NCBI GenBank assembly: GCA_003096255.1
Contig: PIXS01000216.1
Span: 1 to 5,293 of the forward strand
Origin: Candidatus Bathyarchaeum sp.
GTDB taxonomy: Archaea > Thermoproteota > Bathyarchaeia > Bathyarchaeales > Bathyarchaeaceae
Reading direction: 5' to 3'
DNA length: 5,293 nt
The stretch's first letter is position 1. Each line of letters begins with the position of its first letter. A program made the translations under genes and the position numbers. This document shows positions 1 to 4,723 of this stretch, piece after piece. Under the pieces are notes generated by a model. That model was not told the origin of the DNA, did not search any database, and was given only the letters and a program-made list of their open reading frames with translations.

Positions 1-17
1 AAATTCTAAAAGAACAG

Positions 18-1661
18 ATGATAGCTTACTTCTCTATGGAAATTGGGTTGATTAATGATGTCCCCACATACAGTGGTGGTTTAGGTATTCTTGCTGGCGA
101 CACTATAAGATCAAGTGCAGATTTAAAACTTCCATTAGTCGCTGTTACATTGATCAGTAAAAAGGGATACTTCAAACAAGAAATAACTAATAATGGATGG
201 CAGGTTGAACATTCGCAAGAGTGGGATCCATCAAAATTTATGAAAATGCTTCCTTCAGAAGTATCGGTGCGAATTCAAAATCGGGATGTCCGGGTTAAAG
301 CTTGGCTTTACGAAGTGAAGAGTTTAACAGGTGGGTTGATTCCTGTTCTTTTTCTTGATACTGACGTGGACGGAAACAGCCCAGAAGATCGAACGATCAC
401 CTTCCACTTGTATGGAGGAGATGAAAAATACAGATTAAAACAAGAGATTGTTCTTGGAATTGGCGGTGTAAGAATACTAGATGCTTTAGGGTTCAAAGTC
501 CGAAGATACCATATGAATGAGGGACATTCTGCTTTCTTGGCTCTAGAATTGTTGAGAAAATATAAAATGAATGTTAAAAAAGTTCAGGATATGTGCATTT
601 TCACTACACACACTCCTGTCGAAGCTGGATTTGACAAGTTCTCTTATGAGATTGTGGAGGAAATCATGGGAGACTTTGTTCCTTTAGAAAATTTAAAGAA
701 TATCGGCGGTTCGGATCGATTAAATATGACTCGACTTGCTTTAAACTTAAGCCAATTTGTTAATGGTGTAGCTAAGCAACATAGAGATTCGTCAATAGAA
801 ATGTTTCCCGGTTATGCAATTAACGCGATAACAAACGGAATTCACTCGTATACTTGGACTCATGAAAGTTTCAAGAGACTATATGATTTGTATCTGCCGG
901 GATGGGCAAATGAGCCTTGGTTGCTTGCACGAACTGAAGCAATACCGAATGAAGAAATCTGGGACGCCCATAGTGAAGCAAAAAGTGGATTGATCAGTTA
1001 TATTAACGAAAAAACTGATGTTGATATGCGCAATGATGTATTAACTATAGGCTTTGCTCGAAGAGCAACAGCTTATAAAAGAGCAACTTTGATCTTCTCA
1101 GACTTGGAGAAGCTAAAAAAAGTCAATCGAAAAGGCAAGATACAATTAGTCTTTGCAGGAAAAGCGCATCCCAAGGACCTTGCTGGCAAGAGGATAATCC
1201 AAGAGATCTTTGATCACATTAGAAAACTCAAAAACGAAATCAAAATCGTTTATCTTGAAGATTATAATATTGAGCTTGCAGGAAAGTTAACCTCTGGGGT
1301 AGATCTTTTGCTGAATACGCCGTTGCCACCATTTGAGGCTTCTGGAACCAGTGGGATGAAGGCAGCTCACAATGGTGTGATCAACTTTAGTGTTTTGGAT
1401 GGCTGGTGGGTTGAAGGTTGGATTGAAGATGTAACAGGATGGGCTATCGGTCCACATCCCAGAGAGTTCCTTTTAGATAAGGAACGGGAAATCCGGGAAT
1501 TGGACGACATGTACAACAAACTGGAATATGTTATTCTTCCGTTGTTCTATCATAGGAGAGATGAGTGGATAGGGAAAATGAAGAATTCTATAGGAAATCT
1601 TGCTTACTACTTTAACAGTCATCGAATGATGCTCCGATACGTAATGGAGGCTTACTTGTAA
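18..1661 (+). CDS. glgP: Alpha-glucan (glycogen) phosphorylase, GT35 family, short archaeal form
   Basis: This enzyme would release glucose-1-phosphate from the ends of storage alpha-1,4-glucan in the cytoplasm, using phosphate and a PLP cofactor. The sequence shows the family's N-terminal block YFSMEIG...PTYSGGLGILAGD (residues 4-28), HMNEGH (165-170, catalytic His region), GFARRATAYKR (345-355, phosphate-binding basic residues), GKAHPKD (381-387) and PPFEASGTSGMKAAHNG (437-453). In the last block Lys448 is the expected PLP Schiff-base lysine. At 547 residues it is much shorter than bacterial or animal phosphorylases (about 700-850) and resembles the compact archaeal class lacking the N-terminal extension. 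The start is uncertain: the frame stays open to base 3 (ILKEQ precedes Met1) and no Shine-Dalgarno sequence precedes base 18, so the true start may lie outside the window. The C-terminus is complete, ending in TAA. Family assignment is secure; exact glucan preference cannot be read from sequence. Confidence 0.95.
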   Translation: MIAYFSMEIGLINDVPTYSGGLGILAGDTIRSSADLKLPLVAVTLISKKGYFKQEITNNGWQVEHSQEWDPSKFMKMLPSEVSVRIQNRDVRVKAWLYEVKSLTGGLIPVLFLDTDVDGNSPEDRTITFHLYGGDEKYRLKQEIVLGIGGVRILDALGFKVRRYHMNEGHSAFLALELLRKYKMNVKKVQDMCIFTTHTPVEAGFDKFSYEIVEEIMGDFVPLENLKNIGGSDRLNMTRLALNLSQFVNGVAKQHRDSSIEMFPGYAINAITNGIHSYTWTHESFKRLYDLYLPGWANEPWLLARTEAIPNEEIWDAHSEAKSGLISYINEKTDVDMRNDVLTIGFARRATAYKRATLIFSDLEKLKKVNRKGKIQLVFAGKAHPKDLAGKRIIQEIFDHIRKLKNEIKIVYLEDYNIELAGKLTSGVDLLLNTPLPPFEASGTSGMKAAHNGVINFSVLDGWWVEGWIEDVTGWAIGPHPREFLLDKEREIRELDDMYNKLEYVILPLFYHRRDEWIGKMKNSIGNLAYYFNSHRMMLRYVMEAYL

Positions 1662-1702
1662 CTTTATCTTTGGGTTTGGGATTACATTTTTATCCAAAAA
1701 AA

Positions 1703-1761
1703 GTGGAGGGTTTGCGGGTGATATCTCCACTCTGGCAGGGGTTCAAATCCCCACCGGTCCA
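1703..1761 (+). pseudogene. Orphan tRNA 3'-half-like sequence
   Basis: Bases 1738-1752 form a classic tRNA T-arm: GGGG, the loop TTCAAAT, then CCCC. It is followed by CCGGTCC and a discriminator A at 1761, as in archaeal tRNAs whose 5' end reads GGGCCGG or GGACCGG (Val-like acceptors end this way). Upstream, GTGGA (1703-1707) and TCCAC (1726-1730) can form an anticodon-like stem, but the loop between them is 18 bases rather than 7. No matching 5' acceptor strand or D-arm lies upstream, and none is seen downstream, so this is not a complete tRNA. No CCA is encoded after the discriminator. It could be a remnant of tRNA-targeted integration, the 3' half of a split tRNA, a decayed tRNA gene, or an unrelated structured RNA. 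The T-arm is seen directly; the origin is inference. Confidence 0.5.
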
Positions 1762-1836
1762 CTTGATAGTTTTATCAGTATCTGAAAATTGATTAAGTAG
1801 CTATATTTTGAGTTTTGTACCCATTCTTAAGGATTT

Positions 1837-1853
1837 AAAGCTTTTATAGCTTT
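1837..1853. terminator. Weak hairpin between convergent genes
   Basis: AAAGCT (1837-1842) and AGCTTT (1848-1853) are perfect inverted repeats around a 5-base loop. They sit between the ends of the convergent phosphorylase and radical SAM genes. TTTTCTC follows on the forward strand. It may help end transcription in either direction, but the stem is short and AT-rich, so this is a weak call. Confidence 0.25.
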
Positions 1854-1874
1854 TCTCAAAGCGTTTTCACAAAA

Positions 1875-2945
1875 TTAACTGAGATTTAATCCTATTTGTT
1901 TTGCTTTTTTAGAATTGAGCCCACCAACTAGAATCACCCAATTCAGGTAAGTCCGAAAATCCCCAGCAAGCACCAAAGAAGGCTCTACATAACAGTGGAG
2001 ACTGCATTCTTGGCATTTCTGTGTTTCTTTCCAGTCAAATCCAGAGATTGCAGCTTTAATGCTAGTTTCAAAAACAGAAACGCTACTTCCATATTCATTA
2101 CGAACATAACAGGGCAGAACCAAACATCCCTCTGGACTAACATTAACTGATGCCCAAGGTTTACAAGTCCAGTTTTTCTCTTTAGCAAAGACTTTAAAAT
2201 AGCTTATTGAATTTATAAGAGGATACCCATTTTTCTTCATCTCAACAAGTTTTTCAGCTAACTCTTTGATTTCGTGACTAGCAGGTGCAGACGCCTTGGC
2301 GTTGCAGTACTCATGTGCTATAGCCACAGAGATTCCTATATCCAATTCATTTGCCAACTTCACCAAATCTTCAATCTCATGGATATTCTCAGCCATTATC
2401 GTTGTGTTGATTGTCACAGGAACTTTATCTTTGCATGCCCTTATGCCTCTTACAGCTTTTCTAAAACAACCACTAACGCCTCTAATCGCGTCATGAGTTT
2501 TTTCTAGGCCATCTAACGAAACATAGACGGCACCGTTTATGTTTGTGGCTATCTCGTCTATTTTGGATTCGAGGAGAGTGCCATTCGTGACTAGGCTTGT
2601 GTGCAACGGCAGAGATCTAGAAAAGGCAAGAATTTCCGCCAAATCCTTTCTCAAGAGCGGTTCTCCGCCTTCAAAAGCGATTGCGCAAACGCCTGAGTCA
2701 TAAATTTGCCTAAGAATTGCTTTTTCTTGCTCTATACTAGAATCTTGGCTGGATCTTGTCCAGAAGGGGCACATCTTGCATCGAAGATTGCAGTTGTAGG
2801 TTATCTTGTGTCCACAAAACAGCGGGACCTTTCTTCGAAAAAAGTTTAAGAATATCCCACGATAGATCCTCAGTCCCAGCCATAACGTTTCTTGATAGCC
2901 GCCGTTGTTTTTTTCTTCACCGAAATAGTTAGAAAACTGCGCCAT
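1875..2945 (-). CDS. Radical SAM protein with SPASM-like C-terminal cysteine cluster
   Basis: A 356-residue radical SAM enzyme. Cys52, Cys56 and Cys59 (CNLRCKMC) form the CX3CX2C motif that binds the SAM-cleaving [4Fe-4S] cluster. FEGGEPL (91-97) is the SAM-contacting GGEP motif, and SLVTNGTLL (117-125) and YVSLDG (141-146) are typical barrel strands. The C-terminal third has further cysteines at 261, 274, 279, 311, 314 and 318, in a C-X12-C-X4-C ... C-X2-C-X3-C pattern. This resembles a SPASM/twitch auxiliary-cluster domain, so a second Fe-S cluster is likely. SPASM enzymes often modify peptides or proteins, but no small precursor peptide is evident nearby, and related archaeal proteins cover many reactions, so the substrate is unknown. 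The N-terminal 40 residues include a hydrophobic, aromatic stretch (LWLGLRIYRGIFLNFF) that could be membrane-associated. The ATG at 2945 is the only sensible start before the Cys motif. The gene lies 54 bases downstream of hsp20 but appears to have its own promoter. Confidence 0.9.
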   Translation of the reverse strand: MAQFSNYFGEEKNNGGYQETLWLGLRIYRGIFLNFFRRKVPLFCGHKITYNCNLRCKMCPFWTRSSQDSSIEQEKAILRQIYDSGVCAIAFEGGEPLLRKDLAEILAFSRSLPLHTSLVTNGTLLESKIDEIATNINGAVYVSLDGLEKTHDAIRGVSGCFRKAVRGIRACKDKVPVTINTTIMAENIHEIEDLVKLANELDIGISVAIAHEYCNAKASAPASHEIKELAEKLVEMKKNGYPLINSISYFKVFAKEKNWTCKPWASVNVSPEGCLVLPCYVRNEYGSSVSVFETSIKAAISGFDWKETQKCQECSLHCYVEPSLVLAGDFRTYLNWVILVGGLNSKKAKQIGLNLS

Positions 2946-2968
2946 CCCCCAAGATCACTTAACTATGC

Positions 2969-2976
2969 ATTTACAA
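2969..2976 (-). promoter_or_regulatory. Putative TATA element for the radical SAM gene
   Basis: Read on the reverse strand this is TTGTAAAT, about 20-30 bases ahead of the ATG at 2945. At the usual archaeal spacing transcription would start at or next to the ATG, giving a leaderless message. That fits the lack of a clear Shine-Dalgarno site, since only a run of G directly abuts the ATG. The flanking octamer AAATGCAT is shared with the hsp20 promoter. Confidence 0.4.
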
Positions 2977-3000
2977 CCACGGTAATAAAAAAGGGGTTGT
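2973..3000 (-). terminator. Probable hsp20 terminator
   Basis: Directly after the hsp20 stop codon the reverse strand reads CCCCTTTTTTATTA (T6 at 2987-2992), an oligo-T signal of the archaeal kind. It lies within a 6-bp inverted repeat, ACAACC (2973-2978) with GGTTGT (2995-3000), which overlaps the last stop-codon base. This separates hsp20 transcription from the radical SAM gene, at least partly. Confidence 0.45.
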
Positions 3001-3509
3001 TATTTGGGTATTATCTTTTTGAGTTTTTCTTTAGGCTTGGGCTTGAGCTTGGGAAGTTTTATTTCAAGGATACCTTCAGCCATGCTTGCTGACACTTTTT
3101 CTGTATCTATTCCTTCTCCTAACCCTATTCGTCTGCGAAATGTTGAGAAAGCCCTTTCTCTATGCAAATAGGTTTTTCCCCTTTCCTCCTTCTCTGTTTC
3201 AGATCTAGCAGTTAGTGACACCTCGTTTGTCCCAACCTCGATCAGAACGTTTTCCTTTTTCAACCCTGGAAGTTCTGCTTTCACGACATACTCGCTACCA
3301 GAGTCGATAACATCAACATAAGGTATTCGGGTCGGTAGCTCATATTCAATAGGCCACTCAAATCCCCTAAAGGGATCCCACATGTAACCTCCGAACTCTT
3401 CTAATAACCTGTTAACAATTGGAAACCAACTCGGCTCAGGTTCTTTGATGGCAAGCACAGGCTTCTTTTCCTTCTTAATAGCACGTGCCTTTTTTTTCTT
3501 TTCGACCAT
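3000..3509 (-). CDS. hsp20: Hsp20/alpha-crystallin family small heat-shock protein
   Basis: An ATP-independent chaperone that holds unfolding proteins in the cytoplasm, normally as a large oligomer. The 169-residue product has a very basic N-terminus (KKKKARAIKKEKK, 4-16) and an aromatic-rich arm (SWFPIVNRLLEEFGGYMWDPFRGFEW, 27-52). The alpha-crystallin domain spans about residues 64-154, with VDVIDSGSEYVVKAELPG (65-82), KENVLIEV (85-92) and the family hallmark AEGILEIKLPK (144-154). The tail is Lys/Pro-rich and ends KKIIPK, where II may stand in for the usual I-x-I/V oligomer contact; this is not the canonical spacing. The ATG at 3509 is supported by GAGGTG five bases upstream and a TATA box about 37 bases upstream. 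It is transcribed alone or with weak read-through into the radical SAM gene. A palindrome overlaps its TATA box, suggesting repressor control typical of heat-shock genes, though this is inferred. Confidence 0.95.
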   Translation of the reverse strand: MVEKKKKARAIKKEKKPVLAIKEPEPSWFPIVNRLLEEFGGYMWDPFRGFEWPIEYELPTRIPYVDVIDSGSEYVVKAELPGLKKENVLIEVGTNEVSLTARSETEKEERGKTYLHRERAFSTFRRRIGLGEGIDTEKVSASMAEGILEIKLPKLKPKPKEKLKKIIPK

Positions 3510-3514
3510 CTCTA

Positions 3515-3520
3515 CACCTC
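3515..3520 (-). promoter_or_regulatory. Shine-Dalgarno site of hsp20
   Basis: On the reverse strand GAGGTG lies five bases before the ATG at 3509. It matches the complement of the archaeal 16S rRNA 3' end (CACCTC), and it fixes the start codon of hsp20. Confidence 0.7.
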
Positions 3521-3531
3521 AATAATTCTAT

Positions 3532-3550
3532 ATGCAGAATGCATTTTATA
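3532..3550 (-). promoter_or_regulatory. hsp20 TATA box with overlapping palindromic operator candidate
   Basis: The reverse strand reads TATAAAAT at 3550-3543, placing the predicted transcription start near 3520, just ahead of the Shine-Dalgarno site. The perfect inverted repeat ATGCA-GAA-TGCAT (3532-3544) overlaps the downstream edge of the TATA box. A protein bound there would block TBP/TFB or polymerase entry, as archaeal heat-shock repressors do. The TATA box is a confident reading; the operator role is inference. Confidence 0.55.
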
Positions 3551-3606
3551 TTATTATCTCGAGCTAGTTAGCCCCGCTAATAGTTGAGATTACCATATAA
3601 AGACTT

Positions 3607-3641
3607 AAAAAAAGAGCAAGCTAAGATTTAATGTAAAAAAA
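3607..3641 (-). terminator. Oligo-T terminators after the broken PRC-barrel gene
   Basis: Two T7 runs on the reverse strand (complement of 3635-3641 and 3607-3613) lie 38-72 bases past the final stop codon. They come before the hsp20 promoter and would end transcription of the broken PRC-barrel gene. Archaeal polymerase terminates at such T tracts without needing a hairpin. Confidence 0.4.
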
Positions 3642-3678
3642 TGGAGTATGAGGGAAATCATAGAATAGTGGTGTACGC

Positions 3679-3960
3679 CTAGACAGGACGGAGATATATG
3701 TGAAGTTGTCCTATTGAAACCTTAATCTCTATTCCATTAGGTGTGCAACAAGCGGCTCCCTTTTCCAAAGCTGAAACAGCTAACGTATTTAGCATACCCT
3801 TTGGCGAACCAAGTATCTCTTTAGCAGCTTACTTAGTTAAGTCTACAATAAGATGAGTAACCTTCCACTCGTCAGTGTCAATAATGACATCTCTTACTTC
3901 TCCAATCTTTTGGTTATCCACAATAACATCCTTATATTTTAACTCACTAAACTTGCTCAT
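3679..3960 (-). pseudogene. PRC-barrel domain protein interrupted by an in-frame stop codon
   Basis: Read from the ATG at 3960, one frame gives MSKFSELKYKDVIVDNQKIG, then EVRDVIIDTDEWKVTHLIV, then DLTK and a TAA at 3829-3831 (codon 44). It continues in the same frame as AAKEILGSPKGMLNTLAVS...GIEIKVSIGQLHIYLRPV to a TAG at 3679-3681. The whole is 94 codons with a single nonsense codon and no frameshift. It matches the intact neighbour at 4051-4332 without gaps up to the break: QKIGEV/FTLGEV, WKVTHLIVDLTK/WQITHLDVELTK. The stop replaces Glu44 of the paralogue, and one base change (GAA to TAA) explains it. The C-terminal half differs from the neighbour (cysteine pair, GIEIKVSIGQLHIYLRP), so this was a distinct subtype and not a recent copy. 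It may be a young pseudogene, a sequencing error, or a gene making a 43-residue fragment. No product should be assumed. Confidence 0.8.
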
Positions 3961-3981
3961 TTCTTTTCTCTACTAAATAAT

Positions 3982-3992
3982 TGCAAATTGCA
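3982..3992. promoter_or_regulatory. Palindrome upstream of the broken PRC-barrel gene
   Basis: TGCAA-A-TTGCA is a perfect 11-base inverted repeat, 22-32 bases upstream of the ATG at 3960. It lies where the promoter core should be. Like the hsp20 palindrome it has TGCA half-sites, so it may be an operator. No strong TATA box is visible here (AATTATTT nearby on the reverse strand is the best candidate). Confidence 0.3.
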
Positions 3993-4017
3993 TCGCTATT
4001 AGTTTTTGGGTTTAAGT

Positions 4018-4035
4018 AAAAAGTCTACAAAAAAA
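4018..4035 (-). terminator. Terminator of the intact PRC-barrel gene
   Basis: The reverse strand carries T7 (complement of 4029-4035) and T5 (complement of 4018-4022), beginning 15 bases after the TAA at 4051-4053. This is a typical archaeal oligo-T termination zone and argues that the two PRC genes are separate transcripts. Confidence 0.45.
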
Positions 4036-4050
4036 GGAAATATTAGTTGT

Positions 4051-4332
4051 TTACTCAGCTTTGACTTCTTTTAAGTTTTTGAATTCAAGAAGAGATTTGT
4101 TAAGGGTTATTACATCACCAACTTCCTTAACGGCAGTAATTGGCAAAGAAACTTTTAAAGACCCAAACCTAGGCTTCTTAAAATTAAGTTCTTTTGTAGC
4201 CTCTTTGGTTAATTCCACATCTAAATGGGTTATTTGCCAAGTAGCCGTATCCGTATGAGTTCCATCTACTTCTCCAAGAGTGAAAGCATCGGCAGTAATC
4301 ACTTTCATTCCATTCATGTTACCAACTTTCAA
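4051..4332 (-). CDS. PRC-barrel domain protein (intact, TTG start)
   Basis: A 93-residue protein that is essentially one PRC-barrel domain, a small beta-barrel first known from photosynthetic reaction-centre H subunits and from RimM, and widespread alone in archaea. Visible family features are MKVITADAFTLGEVDG (9-24), TWQITHLDVELTKEATKEL (31-49) and the C-terminal VGDVITLNKSLLEFKNL (71-87). Some archaeal stand-alone PRC proteins act in FtsZ-based cell division (CdpB in haloarchaea), but nothing here shows that role; a protein-binding adaptor is the cautious guess. The TTG at 4332 is chosen because AGGTG lies 8 bases upstream and because it places KVGNMNG directly after Met. Starting at the later ATG (4317) would remove part of the first strand. 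There is no signal peptide or membrane segment. It is the paralogue of the broken gene just downstream. Confidence 0.88.
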   Translation of the reverse strand: MKVGNMNGMKVITADAFTLGEVDGTHTDTATWQITHLDVELTKEATKELNFKKPRFGSLKVSLPITAVKEVGDVITLNKSLLEFKNLKEVKAE

Positions 4333-4340
4333 GATTGGAA

Positions 4341-4375
4341 CACCTGATACTAGGTTGGTTAAACAAATATTTTAG
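4341..4375 (-). promoter_or_regulatory. Promoter and Shine-Dalgarno site of the PRC-barrel gene
   Basis: On the reverse strand CTAAAATATTTG (complement of 4364-4375) is a TATA-like element. AGGTG (complement of 4341-4345) is a Shine-Dalgarno match 8 bases ahead of the TTG at 4332. The expected transcription start falls close to the Shine-Dalgarno site, so the leader is very short. The ribosome site is what decides the TTG start. Confidence 0.5.
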
Positions 4376-4645
4376 CTTTTAACGACTATGATAATTGAAA
4401 CACACGGGAAATGTTTGCATAAGTGACCGAATAAAGACAAATAGCGCCGTTTTTAATTTTAGTATATTAACTTTTTATTATCCCCTTTTTTATTAAGCCT
4501 CGATTTTTGGATTTCGTTTTTACTTTAAAAAAAACTTGGCGGGAGGATCTCTTAATAGATGTACAATATGAGCTTAAAGAATAGATAATCAGTTATTTTG
4601 CATATAGCCGTCAAATAAGATGAAAATAGTGCCCTTATTAGGCAA

Positions 4646-4662
4646 CAATTAAAGGTTAATTG
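4646..4662. promoter_or_regulatory. Perfect palindrome upstream of the zinc-ribbon gene
   Basis: CAATTAA-AGG-TTAATTG is a perfect inverted repeat with 7-base arms and a 3-base spacer, ending 18 bases upstream of the TATA box at 4681-4689. The size and symmetry fit a dimeric helix-turn-helix or Lrp-type regulator site, and the position suits an activator or a repressor. The regulator is unknown. Confidence 0.45.
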
Positions 4663-4680
4663 CGAATACATCATGAAACC

Positions 4681-4719
4681 GATATATAGCCATCGAGCCT
4701 ATAACTCTGAATAGTGATC
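4681..4719 (+). promoter_or_regulatory. TATA box and Shine-Dalgarno site of the zinc-ribbon gene
   Basis: GATATATAG (4681-4689), preceded by the purine/A-rich GAAACC that could serve as a BRE, is a strong archaeal promoter core with a predicted start near 4710. GTGATC (4714-4719) pairs with the 16S rRNA 3' end (GATCAC) and lies four bases before the ATG at 4724. It supports that start codon and a leader of only about a dozen bases. Confidence 0.65.
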
Positions 4720-4723
4720 AATT

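Larger units (their letters stand above)
4333..4723. other. 391-base intergenic region between divergent genes
   Basis: No convincing gene was found. The left end carries the PRC promoter and Shine-Dalgarno site. Bases about 4452-4522 hold several T tracts on the forward strand, and 4526-4533 holds an A8 run (T8 on the reverse strand) next to a GC-rich patch, GGCGGGAGGATCTC (4538-4551). The right end has a perfect palindrome (4646-4662), a TATA box (4681-4689) and the Shine-Dalgarno site for the zinc-ribbon gene. Small non-coding RNAs are possible on either strand but none can be established. Confidence 0.6.

Noticed and set aside
308..496. 62-residue reverse-strand ORF inside the phosphorylase gene
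   Set aside because: Shadow frame of a well-conserved coding region.
1473..1730. 85-residue reverse-strand ORF overlapping the end of the phosphorylase gene and the tRNA-like fragment
   Set aside because: It is antisense to a confident gene, has no family-like motifs, and overlaps the structured fragment, so it is chance.
1703..1830. Circularly permuted tRNA (3' half before 5' half)
   Set aside because: No GGACCGG or GGGCCGG acceptor strand or D-arm follows the 3' half within a plausible distance.
1985..2188. 67-residue reverse ORF in another frame within the radical SAM gene
   Set aside because: Its Cys-rich look is a frame-shifted reading of the SPASM-like region; the main frame is intact, so no frameshift is needed.
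2274..2507. Two overlapping forward ORFs (2274-2507 and 2296-2496) inside the radical SAM gene
   Set aside because: Antisense shadows; the reverse strand carries the conserved radical SAM protein.
2892..3092. Forward ORF of 66 residues spanning the radical SAM/hsp20 junction
   Set aside because: It overlaps both real genes antisense and crosses their terminator and promoter; no supporting start signal.
3641..3682. 14-codon forward ORF starting ATGGAGTATG, behind a TATAAAG at 3595-3601
   Set aside because: Too short, no ribosome site, and it mostly lies in the 3' flank of the broken PRC gene; no evidence of translation.
4061..4258. Forward ORF opposite the intact PRC-barrel gene
   Set aside because: Antisense shadow; the reverse strand encodes a clear PRC-barrel domain with a ribosome site.
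4559..4588. 10-codon ORF after GGGAGGATC in the intergenic region
   Set aside because: The ribosome-site match is attractive, but the peptide is tiny and is not followed by attenuator-like structure or a linked gene.
4600..4680. C/D-box small RNA on the reverse strand (ATGATGT near 4670, CTGA near 4590)
   Set aside because: The boxes are too far apart for an archaeal C/D RNA and no internal C'/D' pair is convincing.
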